The notes under the pieces: model-generated
The model's input: the letters and a program-made list of their open reading frames with translations, nothing else
Database searches by the model: none
Told to the model about the DNA's origin: nothing
Shown here: positions 26,394 to 34,183 of the stretch, one piece after another
Numbering within the stretch: position 1 is the stretch's first letter
Layout of the letters: each line of letters begins with the position of its first letter
Made by a program: the position numbers and the translations under genes
Source: JAFAXD01 sp035472475
GTDB taxonomy: Bacteria > Pseudomonadota > Alphaproteobacteria > Rhizobiales > Xanthobacteraceae
Reading direction: 5' to 3'
Length of the DNA stretch: 64,000 nucleotides
NCBI GenBank assembly: GCA_035472475.1
Contig: DATIPA010000036.1
Location: 1-64,000 of the forward strand

Positions 26394-27011
26394 ATGAAAA
26401 GCCCGCATGGTCCTTTGCGCGTCGGCGTTGGCGGCCCGGTCGGCTCCGGCAAGACCGCACTGATGGACGCGCTGTGCAAGCACTTGCGCGATCGTTATGA
26501 GATCGCCGCCATCACCAACGACATCTATACCAAGTGGGATGCCGAATTCTTGGTGCGCTCGGGCGCGCTCGCGCCGGAGCGCATCGCGGGGGTTGAGACC
26601 GGGGGATGCCCGCATACTGCAATCCGCGAGGACGCCTCGATCAATCTCGCCGCCATCGCCGACATGCGCCGGAAATTTCCCGATCTCGATCTGATCCTGA
26701 TCGAATCTGGCGGCGACAACCTCGCAGCGACGTTCTCGCCCGAGCTCGCCGATCTTACGATCTACGTCATCGACGTTGCGGCTGGCGACAAGATCCCGTC
26801 CAAGGGTGGACCCGGCATCACTCGCTCGGATCTCCTGGTCATCAACAAGATCGATCTCGCGCCATACGTCGGCGCATCGCTTGATGTGTTGGAACGCGAC
26901 GCTCGCCGCATGCGTGCGACCCGCCCATTCGTGATGACCAACCTGCGGGACGGCCACGGCATCGCCGAGATCGCACGCTTTGTCGAGACCAAGGGTGGGC
27001 TCACGACCTGA
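26394..27011 (+). CDS. ureG: urease accessory GTPase UreG
   Basis: SIMIBI-class GTPase, 205 residues, that drives nickel insertion. P-loop GPVGSGKT is at 14-21, the metal-binding CPH motif is in GVETGGCPHTAIRED, the switch region is LILIESGGDNLAATFSPEL, and the guanine-specificity NKID is in LVINKIDLAPYVG. ATG 26394 gives the family length; the longer open frame runs through the DUF3995 gene. It ends the plus-strand urea operon and faces tctA convergently. Confidence 0.97.
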   Translation: MKSPHGPLRVGVGGPVGSGKTALMDALCKHLRDRYEIAAITNDIYTKWDAEFLVRSGALAPERIAGVETGGCPHTAIREDASINLAAIADMRRKFPDLDLILIESGGDNLAATFSPELADLTIYVIDVAAGDKIPSKGGPGITRSDLLVINKIDLAPYVGASLDVLERDARRMRATRPFVMTNLRDGHGIAEIARFVETKGGLTT

Positions 27012-27012
27012 A

Positions 27013-27054
27013 CCTAGAGCGGGATTATTTTTCTTCGAATTATCATCCCTCGCT
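27013..27054. repeat. imperfect intergenic inverted repeat after ureG
   Basis: CTAGAGCGGGAT (27014-27025) is followed after about 16 nt by ATCATCCCTCGCT (27042-27054), an imperfect inverted copy around TTTTTCTTCGAA. Elements of this type are common between genes in Bradyrhizobium-like genomes (recollection, not checked here). It lies two bases after the ureG stop, directly before the stronger hairpin at 27067. Confidence 0.45.
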
Positions 27055-27066
27055 GCCCTTTTGTTT

Positions 27067-27115
27067 GAGCGTGTCCTTTTCGCAAAACCGGTTCCCACTT
27101 TTGCGGGACACGCTC
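27067..27115. repeat. long intergenic hairpin repeat between convergent ureG and tctA
   Basis: GAGCGTGTCC (27067-27076) pairs perfectly with GGACACGCTC (27106-27115), and inside that CGCAAAA (27081-27087) pairs with TTTTGCG (27099-27105), with a one-sided TTTT bulge and an 11-nt loop containing CCGGTTCCCAC. That gives 17 bp of stem. The right arm shares one base with the tctA stop codon. It probably ends transcripts from both sides and looks like a member of a dispersed repeat family. Confidence 0.7.
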
Positions 27116-28638
27116 TACTCGCTCGCTTCGACCTCGGCGAGCTGGCTACGCCAATCGCGCCGCTTGCGAACGAACGCGAGCACTGACCACGCCAACAACA
27201 CTGCCCCGATGATGATCAGCACGAGGGCGATCGGCCGGGTAAAGAAGATTGTCCAGTTGCCGTTCGACATGATCAGCGACTGACGCAGGCTCATTTCAAA
27301 GATCGGGGAGATCACGAGCCCCAGCACGAGCGGAGCCGGATCGAGACCGAACTTGCGCAGCAGATAGCCGAGAACGCCCATCGCCAGCATGACCCACACG
27401 TCGACGATGGAGCTGTTCACCACATAGACGCCGACGATGCAGAACATGATCACCAGCGGATAGAGATAAGCATAAGGGATCCGCAAGACGTTCACGAACA
27501 CGCCGACCAGCGGCAGGTTGAGCGCAAGCAGCATCAGGTTGCCTACATACATTGATGCGACAAAGCCCCAGAACACGTCCGGGTGGTCGTTGACCAACGC
27601 CGGACCGGGCGGAATGCCGTGGATCAGCAGCGCGGCCATCAGCACGGCGGTTACCGGTCCGGTCGGCAATCCGAGCGCCAGCATCGGAACGAACGCGCCG
27701 GTCGAGGCGGCGTTGTTGGCAGATTCCGGTCCAGCGACGCCAGCCACGGCGCCGTGACCGAACTCTTCCGGATGCTTGGAGAGCCGGCGTTCCACGGCGT
27801 AAGAGAGGAAGCTCGAGATGATGTGGGCGGAGCCGGGGGTCAGCCCAACCAGGAAGCCGAGCACCGAGCCGCGCGCGATCGGCATGGCCGATTGCCGCCA
27901 TTCGGTACGGCTCGGCAGCAGCTCGCGCAGTTTCGGTGCGATCACCTTGCCGAGGACGGCGGCGCTCGGCGTGGAGAGAATTTCACCGAGGCCGAACAGT
28001 CCGACCGCGACCGGCACGATGCCGATGCCGTCGCCGAGCTCCGGAATGTCAAACGCGTAGCGGAAGTGTCCGGTCATGTTGTCGATGCCGACGGTCCCGA
28101 GCAGCAGGCCGACGGCCGCCATCAACAATGTACGCGGCAGCGCGGTCGACGACATGTAGGCGAGGAAGATCAAGCCGAGCACCAGCAGCGCCGTATATTC
28201 GGGCGGGCCGAAGCGCAGCGCCAAGGCGGCGAGCGGCGGCGCAATCAAGGTCAGAACCAGAACGCCGAACGTGCCCGCGATCCAGGATCCTACGGCCGCG
28301 ATGCACAGCGCTGCACCGGCGCGGCCTTTCTGGGCCATGGCGTATCCGTCGATGCAGGTCATGACCGAGGAGGCTTCGCCCGGTATGCGCATCAGGATCG
28401 ATGTGGTCGAACCGCCGTATTGCGAGCCATAGTAGATGCCGGCCAGCATGATCACGGCCTTGGTGGCGTCGAGCCCGAACGTCGCCGGCAGCAGGATGCT
28501 GATGCCGGCGAGCGGCCCGATGCCCGGCAGTACGCCAACCAGTGTGCCGACCAAACATCCGAGGAACGCGTACCACAGCACGTCGGGCCGGAACGCGACC
28601 GAGAAGCCGAGCAACAGGCTGTCGAACGTTCCTTCCAC
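27115..28638 (-). CDS. tctA: tripartite tricarboxylate transporter large membrane subunit TctA
   Basis: Large permease of a TTT-type transporter, 507 residues with about 11 spans. Family motifs are GVLPGIGPLAGISILLPATF near residues 38-57 and the duplicated counterpart GLTPGSAHIISSFLSYAVE near 265, plus GPESANNAASTGAFVPML with the conserved acidic residue and asparagines. It begins with GTG one base after the tctB stop. Substrates of the family are citrate and other di/tricarboxylates or aromatic acids; this one is unknown. Confidence 0.94.
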   Translation of the reverse strand: MEGTFDSLLLGFSVAFRPDVLWYAFLGCLVGTLVGVLPGIGPLAGISILLPATFGLDATKAVIMLAGIYYGSQYGGSTTSILMRIPGEASSVMTCIDGYAMAQKGRAGAALCIAAVGSWIAGTFGVLVLTLIAPPLAALALRFGPPEYTALLVLGLIFLAYMSSTALPRTLLMAAVGLLLGTVGIDNMTGHFRYAFDIPELGDGIGIVPVAVGLFGLGEILSTPSAAVLGKVIAPKLRELLPSRTEWRQSAMPIARGSVLGFLVGLTPGSAHIISSFLSYAVERRLSKHPEEFGHGAVAGVAGPESANNAASTGAFVPMLALGLPTGPVTAVLMAALLIHGIPPGPALVNDHPDVFWGFVASMYVGNLMLLALNLPLVGVFVNVLRIPYAYLYPLVIMFCIVGVYVVNSSIVDVWVMLAMGVLGYLLRKFGLDPAPLVLGLVISPIFEMSLRQSLIMSNGNWTIFFTRPIALVLIIIGAVLLAWSVLAFVRKRRDWRSQLAEVEASE

Positions 28639-28639
28639 G

Positions 28640-29083
28640 CTAAAACCCGATCAACCCGCGCTCGAGCGGAGACTTCAGCAAGATCGTGAACAGCGCATAG
28701 ACCGCGACGCTGATGCCGGCGCCGTACATTATGGCGAACAACGGTTTCCCGCGCTCGAGCAACGTCAGGCCGGCGAGTAGCAGGCCGATCGCCAAAATGA
28801 AGCCGAGCGTGGGGTAGAGCGCGATCGCAGCCGCCGTCGCGGCCGTCACGATCGCGGCGTGCTGCAGATCGCGCCAATCGATCTCGCCCACCGGGTTGCT
28901 GGCACTGGCGTGCGCGCACAGAAGAATGCCCAGCGCGATCATGAGAACGCAGATCAGCTTGGGCAACATGCCGGCGCCTGGAAATGACAGGCTGCCGAAC
29001 GGCAGATCACCGGAGAGGGCTAGCACCAGCAAACCGAGGATGATCGCCGCCGCGCCGGCAACGTGGTCGGTGCGCACAATCAC
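28640..29083 (-). CDS. tctB: tripartite tricarboxylate transporter small membrane subunit TctB
   Basis: Small permease, about 147 residues, four spans (AGAAAIILGLLVLALSGDL; MLPKLICVLMIALGILLC; a central helix pair; YGAGISVAVYALFTILL). It carries the TctB pattern of a first span followed by FPGAGMLPKL. The longer open frame adds 39 residues that overlap tctC and look unlike the family. GTG 29083 has GGAG 8 nt upstream, and GTG 29092 is the alternative. It lies 28 bp after tctC and 1 bp before tctA. Confidence 0.88.
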   Translation of the reverse strand: MIVRTDHVAGAAAIILGLLVLALSGDLPFGSLSFPGAGMLPKLICVLMIALGILLCAHASASNPVGEIDWRDLQHAAIVTAATAAAIALYPTLGFILAIGLLLAGLTLLERGKPLFAIMYGAGISVAVYALFTILLKSPLERGLIGF

Positions 29084-29111
29084 GCTCGGCACTCCACGGC
29101 GCCACCTGCGA

Positions 29112-30101
29112 TCATCCCTCCACCTTGCCGATCTGGCGAACGGCGTCCTGAATGCGCTGGGCGTCGGCATCCCAGAACTTCGCGAACTCCGGCTGATCAA
29201 GATAGGCGAGATCCTGCCCTAGGTTGACCAGTGCGGCTTTGAAGGACTCGGTATGCGCGGCCTCGCTCAGCACAGTGCGCAGCTTGCTGACGACCGCGTC
29301 AGGTGTGCCCTTCGGGGCAAACATGCCGACCCACAGGTAATACTCGACGTTGAAGCCGAGCTCCTTGAGGGTCGGCACGTCGGGCAGCGCCTTCGAGCGC
29401 TCGCCTCCGAACGACGCCAGTGCGCGCGCCTTGCCGGCTTTGACCTGCGACAGGCAGGCGGAGACCGACGAGACCAGGGCTTGCGAGTTGTTGCCGAGCA
29501 ACGCCGTCAATGCCGGGCCGCCGCCGGCGGTCGGCAGATGGCGCAGCTTGAGGTCGCCAGCCGCCTTCGCAAACAGCGCCATCGGGATGTGGAGCGCGCC
29601 GTAGAGACCCGACGACGAGTAGATAATCTGATTGGGATGAGCTTTGGCATCGTCGATAAAATCCTTCAGCGACGTCCACTTTTGCTGATCGTTGACGATG
29701 ATCACGCACGGATCGGCGACGACGCGGGCAAGTGGAATGAAATCGGCATTGGTGAACTTTGGCTGGCGGCCGAACAGCCGGTCAACCTCGGCAAAGCCGG
29801 AGATCGATGTGATGTGCGACAGCAGCGTGTAGCCGTCCGGTTTGGCGTTGGCGGCAAATTGCGCGCCGATTGCGCCGGCCGCGCCGGCCTTGGTCTCGAT
29901 GATGACCGGCTGCTTGACGATCGGTTCCATCGCCGCCACCAGCGGACGCGACACCACATCGGAGGCTCCGCCCGGCGGGAACGGGTTGATCACGGTGATC
30001 GTGCGCGTCGGGTAGGCGTCCTGCGCAATTGAGCGCCCAGGGAAGAGCGCCACGGCCGCTGCCGAGCCCACTAGAAAACTGCGTCTGTCGAAAGTGTTCA
30101 C
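29112..30101 (-). CDS. tctC: Bug-family solute-binding protein TctC of the tct operon
   Basis: Periplasmic receptor of the TTT transporter, 329 residues. The export signal is twin-arginine (DRRSFLVGSAAA, cleavage near SIA-Q). The mature part begins YPTRTITVINPFPPGGASDVVSRPL, with the Bug-family PFPPGG loop that contacts the ligand carboxylate, and has KAGAAGAIGAQFAANAKPDGYTLL near residue 65-90. It is first in the tctCBA order. The upstream region is occupied by two palindromic repeats, which may separate it from the divergent ABC binding-protein gene. Confidence 0.92.
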   Translation of the reverse strand: MNTFDRRSFLVGSAAAVALFPGRSIAQDAYPTRTITVINPFPPGGASDVVSRPLVAAMEPIVKQPVIIETKAGAAGAIGAQFAANAKPDGYTLLSHITSISGFAEVDRLFGRQPKFTNADFIPLARVVADPCVIIVNDQQKWTSLKDFIDDAKAHPNQIIYSSSGLYGALHIPMALFAKAAGDLKLRHLPTAGGGPALTALLGNNSQALVSSVSACLSQVKAGKARALASFGGERSKALPDVPTLKELGFNVEYYLWVGMFAPKGTPDAVVSKLRTVLSEAAHTESFKAALVNLGQDLAYLDQPEFAKFWDADAQRIQDAVRQIGKVEG

Positions 30102-30117
30102 CTCGTCCTCCCTCCGA

Positions 30118-30196
30118 CTAGTGCCGCCGATTTGAAGTTCCTACAGCGGTCGCGGCAAGCTCGTTTAGGAACTTTCAAATCGGAAAGCGGCACTAG
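30118..30196. repeat. 79-bp intergenic inverted repeat (CTAGTGCC-type), copy 1
   Basis: The left arm CTAGTGCCGC-CGATTTGAA-GTTCC (30118-30141) is the inverse of the right arm (30168-30196), except that the right arm carries an extra GAAA next to the outer 10 bp and one extra T in the inner part. Twenty-four bases pair. The loop is 26 nt and itself contains AGCGGTCGCGGC. No transposase is near. It ends at CTAG, like copy 2. Confidence 0.75.
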
Positions 30197-30212
30197 ATTC
30201 ATGGATTTGCTT

Positions 30213-30282
30213 GTGCCCCTTTGCTTCCGAAGTTTGTGCCCGAGGGTGCCGCACGGTTTCACGAACGTCGGAAGCGGGGCAC
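30213..30282. repeat. 70-bp intergenic inverted repeat (GTGCCCC...GGGGCAC), copy 2
   Basis: GTGCCCC (30213-30219), TTT, GCTTCCGA (30223-30230) and AGTTTGTG face CACGAACG, TCGGAAGC (30268-30275) and GGGGCAC (30276-30282). The outer and middle parts pair perfectly and the inner 8 bp with two mismatches or wobbles. The TTT bulge after the outer arm repeats the architecture of copy 1, and the right end runs into TAG as in copy 1. It begins 16 bp after copy 1. Confidence 0.65.
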
Positions 30283-30473
30283 TAGCCGATCTTGCGTCGG
30301 TGCCGTGCCCTTGCAGGGCAGTGTCGTCCAAGGTCCTGGCGCTGTCCAGGATGGCCGCGGCAAAACGCCCGACCGGTTGTCAGGGTCTAAATCGGCTGGT
30401 AGCTGGCTCTGGCGCGCCGAAGTGGATTGCGCATAAGATGCCGCAACGAACATCACACTGGGAGGAACCCTAG
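30283..30473. other. leader region of the branched-chain-type binding-protein gene, no gene seen
   Basis: Open frames cross this stretch on both strands, but none has a ribosome site or recognisable protein. Two more small hairpins occur: TGCCC-TTGCA-GGGCA (30306-30320) and CCTGG-CGCTGT-CCAGG (about 30335-30350). The last 25 bp hold the ribosome site GGAGGAA of the next gene. I cannot place the promoter. Confidence 0.5.
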
Positions 30474-31730
30474 ATGCTCAAACGCATTGGAGCTTGCCTG
30501 CTCGCGCTCGTAGCGGCGGCGGCGATGACAAGCGGCGCGGCCGCGCAATCCGGCGAGCCGATCAAGATCGGCTTCGGCATGGCGCTCACCGGCCCGCTCG
30601 CCGCCAACGGCAAGCAAGCGCTGGTCGGCATGAAGATTTGGGAGGAAGAGACCAACGCCAAGGGCGGGCTGCTCGGGCGGCCGGTCAAGCTCGTCTACTA
30701 CGATGATCAATCCAACCCGTCGACGGTGCCGGGCATCTACACCAAGCTCCTCGACGTCGACAAAGTCGATCTCGTTCTCGGCCCCTATGGGACCAACATG
30801 ATGGCCCCGGCAATGCCGGTGGTGATGCAGAAGGGTAAGACCTTCATCACCTTGTTCGGGCTCGATGTGAACCACGATTTCCAATATCCGAAATACTTCG
30901 CGTTCCTGCCGACCGGACCCGATGCCAGGGCGGCGTTTACGGACGGCTTCTTCCAAGTCGCCGCCGCGCAGAACCCGAAGCCGCAGACTGCGGCGCTGGT
31001 GGCAGCGGATGCCGAATTCTCCAACAATGCGTGCGAGGGCGCGCGAGGGAACGCCAAGAAGTATGGCTTCAAGCTCGTCTACGACAAGACCTACCCGCCC
31101 TCGACGACGGACTTCACGCCGATCGTGCGCGCGGTGCAGGCGGCCAATCCCGACATCGTCGTGGTCTGCTCGTATCCGCTCGACTCGGTCGGCATGGTCA
31201 AGGCCGTCAACGAGGTCGGATTCAAGCCGAAGATGATCGGCGGTGCCATGGTCGGCTTGCAGGCAACGGCGTTCAAGAATCAGCTCGGTCCGCTGCTCAA
31301 CGGCATCGTCAACTACGAAACCTGGGTTCCCGACAAGAAACTGACGTTCGCCGGCACCGATGAGTTCTTCAAAAAATATCAGGCCCGTGCCGCCGCCGAA
31401 GGCGTCGACCCGCTCGGTTACTATCTCGGTGGGTGGGGCTATGCCTATATTCAGGTCCTGGCCGACGCGATCCAGGCGACCAAGAGTCTCAACGACGACA
31501 AGCTTGCCGAATACCTTGGCAAGACGACGTTTAAGACCATCATGGGAGACGTGAAGTTTGGCAAGGGCGGCGAATGGGACAAGTCCCGCATGCTGCAAGT
31601 GCAATATCACGACATCAAGCCCGGCGCCGGGCTCGATACGTGGCGGGGCATGGACTATCAGACGGTCCTGACGCCAAGCGACTACAAGACCGGAAACGTG
31701 ATCTACCCTTACGAAAAGGCAAAGATGTAG
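30474..31730 (+). CDS. branched-chain amino acid-type ABC transporter substrate-binding protein (LivJ/LivK family)
   Basis: Periplasmic receptor of 418 residues. Signal peptide MLKRIGACLLALVAAAAM with cleavage near AAA-Q. The mature domain begins IKIGFGMALTGPLAANGKQALVGMKIWEEE, the type 1 periplasmic-binding fold of this family, and continues VDLVLGPYGTNMMAP. GGAGGAA precedes the ATG. A complete livHMGF set converges from the opposite strand, so this is almost certainly its receptor, transcribed separately. Relatives bind amino acids, amides, urea or aromatic acids; the ligand is not predictable here. Confidence 0.9.
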   Translation: MLKRIGACLLALVAAAAMTSGAAAQSGEPIKIGFGMALTGPLAANGKQALVGMKIWEEETNAKGGLLGRPVKLVYYDDQSNPSTVPGIYTKLLDVDKVDLVLGPYGTNMMAPAMPVVMQKGKTFITLFGLDVNHDFQYPKYFAFLPTGPDARAAFTDGFFQVAAAQNPKPQTAALVAADAEFSNNACEGARGNAKKYGFKLVYDKTYPPSTTDFTPIVRAVQAANPDIVVVCSYPLDSVGMVKAVNEVGFKPKMIGGAMVGLQATAFKNQLGPLLNGIVNYETWVPDKKLTFAGTDEFFKKYQARAAAEGVDPLGYYLGGWGYAYIQVLADAIQATKSLNDDKLAEYLGKTTFKTIMGDVKFGKGGEWDKSRMLQVQYHDIKPGAGLDTWRGMDYQTVLTPSDYKTGNVIYPYEKAKM

Positions 31731-31757
31731 AACAACGCCGACGCCGGGTTCGGCGGA

Positions 31758-31786
31758 GCGCCGCGCCACTTGCGCGGCGCTTTTTT
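31758..31786. terminator. strong intrinsic terminator shared by convergent genes
   Basis: GCGCCGCGC (31758-31766) pairs with GCGCGGCGC (31772-31780) across a 5-nt loop, followed by TTTTTT. The perfect 9-bp GC stem plus T-run is a textbook terminator for the plus-strand binding-protein gene. The T-run reaches into the stop codon (31785-31787) of the convergent ATPase gene; on that strand no T-run follows the stem. Confidence 0.88.
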
Positions 31787-32516
31787 ATAACCCCAAGTAA
31801 AATTTCCTGATCAATTCGTTGTTGTTGAGTTCGTCCGCGGAACGCCCTTCGAACGCAATCTTGCCGTGCACGATGACATAGCCACGGTCGGCGATGCGCA
31901 GCGCCTGGGTGAAGTTCTGCTCGGCCATCAGAACGGTCAGGTTGTACTGGTCCTTAAGCTCCTTGATTTTCTCGATGGTGCGGCTGACCAGCACAGGGGC
32001 GAGCCCGACCGAGGGTTCGTCGATCAAGAGAATGCGGGGCGCCAGCATCAGCGCGCGCGCCAGCGCCAACATCTGCTGCTCGCCGCCACTCATGCTGCCG
32101 GCAAGCTGCGCCCGCCGCTCCGCCAGCCGCGGGAAGCATTCGAGGCAGAAGGCGAGGTTGTCCTTAATGTGCGCGCGTGCCTTCTTACGGAACGCGCCGA
32201 GCAATAGGTTTTCGTGCACGGTCAGCCGAGGAAACAGCCGGCGTCCCTCGGGCACCAGCGCGATGCCGAGGTCGACGATCTCCTCGGTGGAGCGTCCGAT
32301 CAGATCGTAGCTCTCGCCGTCGATCTCGGCTTCGATTTTGCCGGCGCTCGGGCGCACCATCCCCATGATGCTCTTCATCAGCGTGGACTTGCCATTGCCA
32401 TTGGTGCCGAGCAGCACCACGGTCTCGCCGCCGCCGACAGTAAGCGACACGTCCTCGAGCACGCGAACGTGCCCGTAGCCGGTGTTGATCCCGGCGATGG
32501 TGATGCTATTGGCCAA
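31785..32516 (-). CDS. livF: branched-chain-type ABC transporter ATP-binding protein LivF
   Basis: ATPase of 243 residues. Walker A is GTNGNGKST (37-45), the signature MSGGEQQMLALARAL, and Walker B ILLIDEPSVGLAP. The Asn in place of the usual Ala in the Walker A (NGNGKS) is seen in other LivF-like proteins of aromatic-acid transporters. It overlaps livG by 11 bp and is last in livHMGF. Confidence 0.92.
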   Translation of the reverse strand: MANSITIAGINTGYGHVRVLEDVSLTVGGGETVVLLGTNGNGKSTLMKSIMGMVRPSAGKIEAEIDGESYDLIGRSTEEIVDLGIALVPEGRRLFPRLTVHENLLLGAFRKKARAHIKDNLAFCLECFPRLAERRAQLAGSMSGGEQQMLALARALMLAPRILLIDEPSVGLAPVLVSRTIEKIKELKDQYNLTVLMAEQNFTQALRIADRGYVIVHGKIAFEGRSADELNNNELIRKFYLGL

Positions 32517-33243
32517 GGTAGGCGCGCTCCACCTCTTTATCGCGGATCACCTCATTGGGGTTGCCGTCGGCGATCTTCTTGCCCGAGACCAGGACGACCA
32601 GGCGCTGCGAGAATGTCATCACCGCCCGCATGATGTGCTCGATCAGGATCACGGTGATGCCGCCCTCATTGAGCCGGATCAGCAGCGCCACGATGTCCTC
32701 GACCTCCGAGTGCGACAGCCCGGCCATTGCTTCGTCGGCGATCAGCAACTTCGGCTCCGCCGCCATGGCGCGCGCGAGCTCGAGCTTGCGCATCTCGACC
32801 TGAGTGAGGTCGCGCGGGAACTGTCCGGCTTTGTCGGCCAAGCCGACGAGCGTCAGCAATTCCGCCGCACGCGCCGCTACCTCTTCACCGGTCAGGCGCG
32901 CACCGCGCCGGGCGTTGACCGTGTAGAGCAAGGGGACCCGCACGTTGTCGGTGACCGTCATGCTGGGGAACGGCCGCGGCAATTGGAAACTGCGCGCCAT
33001 CCCGAGCCGCGTGCGCTGATGAGCGGTCAACCCGGCCACGTCGCGGCCTTCGAAGCGAACCGCGCCACTGTAGTTGCCGAGCGTGCCGCACAGACAGTTG
33101 ACCAGTGTTGATTTGCCCGAGCCGTTCGGACCAATCAGGCCGACACGCTCTCCCGCCGCGACGGTCAGATCAATGCCGTCGAGCGCGACGAACCCGCCGA
33201 AGCGCTTGCCGAGCCGTTCGACCTCAAGCAGGTTTGCGTTCAC
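32506..33243 (-). CDS. livG: branched-chain-type ABC transporter ATP-binding protein LivG
   Basis: ATPase of 245 residues with Walker A GPNGSGKST (38-46). The signature region reads FPRDLTQVEMRKLELARAM, in which the usual LSGG/LPYG is DLTQ, a variation found among LivG proteins. Walker B is LLIADEAMAGLSHSE, followed by EGGITVILIEHIM. The start overlaps the end of livM by 20 bp, so translation is coupled. Confidence 0.92.
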   Translation of the reverse strand: MNANLLEVERLGKRFGGFVALDGIDLTVAAGERVGLIGPNGSGKSTLVNCLCGTLGNYSGAVRFEGRDVAGLTAHQRTRLGMARSFQLPRPFPSMTVTDNVRVPLLYTVNARRGARLTGEEVAARAAELLTLVGLADKAGQFPRDLTQVEMRKLELARAMAAEPKLLIADEAMAGLSHSEVEDIVALLIRLNEGGITVILIEHIMRAVMTFSQRLVVLVSGKKIADGNPNEVIRDKEVERAYLGQ

Positions 33244-34183
33244 GGCGCCCCCTGCGTGCGATTGACGTCATCAATCCGATGATTCCATTTGGTGCAACCA
33301 CCACAAACGCGACGAGCAGGACGCCGACGATCAGGACGTTGACCGAGCTTGAAATCGTGACCGTCACATATTGCTGCAGCGTTCCAAGCAAAATGGCACC
33401 GACCAGCGGTCCGGCCCAGCTGACGGTCCCCCCGATGATCGGCATCGCGATCGAATTGACGGCGTATTCCAGCCCGAACGCCGATGAGGGCTGCAGGTAG
33501 CCGATGTAGTACGGGAATGGCGCGCCCGCCATCCCCATCAGGGCGCCCGACAACGTCGTGGCAATCAGCTTGAGCTTGAGCGTGGGAACGCCGGACGCCT
33601 CGGCGGCGAGCTCGTCGTCCCGGATGGTGGCAAACCCATATCCAAGCGCGGAATGTTCGATCGCATACGCGATCGTGAGTGCGATTACCGCCAACGCTAG
33701 CATGATCAAGAACAGGTAGTGCACGTAGCTGCCGATGTAGTCGATCGAACTCGGCCGGATGATGTAGGCGCCACGCGATCCGCCGACGTAGTTCCAATTC
33801 ACGATCAGTGTCTGCAGCACAACCGCAAGCGCCAGCGTGGCAATCGCGAAGAATGCCCCGCGCAACCGAAGGGTCAGATAACCCGTGCCAAGGCCGATCA
33901 ATCCGGAAACCGCCGCCGCAATCAGGATCAGCGCTGGAATCGGCATCGGATAGAACTTGTAGAAGAACACCGTCGAATAAGCGCCAATCGCAAAAAAGGC
34001 CGCACTCCCGAAATTAACGTACCCGGTATAGCCACCAAGAATATTCCAGGCGGTCGCCAGTACAATGAACTGCAGCACCGTGTAGCCGGCAAAGAACACG
34101 TAGTCATTGTTGATTGCCAAAGCGCAGCCGAAGATCAACGCAGCGACCGCCAAGGCGACGAGAAAAAAAGCTCCCCAGCGCAT
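33224..34183 (-). CDS. livM: branched-chain-type ABC transporter permease LivM
   Basis: Membrane subunit of 319 residues with about nine spans. LivM pattern: ATAWNILGGYTGYVNFGSAAFFAIGAY near residue 45-70 and FGLEYAVNSIAMPIIGGTVSWAGPL in the last third. Its ATG (34183) shares a base with the TGA of livH as TGATG, a tight stop-start coupling. Confidence 0.93.
   Translation of the reverse strand: MRWGAFFLVALAVAALIFGCALAINNDYVFFAGYTVLQFIVLATAWNILGGYTGYVNFGSAAFFAIGAYSTVFFYKFYPMPIPALILIAAAVSGLIGLGTGYLTLRLRGAFFAIATLALAVVLQTLIVNWNYVGGSRGAYIIRPSSIDYIGSYVHYLFLIMLALAVIALTIAYAIEHSALGYGFATIRDDELAAEASGVPTLKLKLIATTLSGALMGMAGAPFPYYIGYLQPSSAFGLEYAVNSIAMPIIGGTVSWAGPLVGAILLGTLQQYVTVTISSSVNVLIVGVLLVAFVVVAPNGIIGLMTSIARRGRRERKPA

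Noticed and set aside
30098..30473. Open frames on both strands in the tctC/binding-protein intergenic region
   Set aside because: They run through the inverted repeats, have no ribosome site, and the translations show no family resemblance; the DNA structure explains the openness better.
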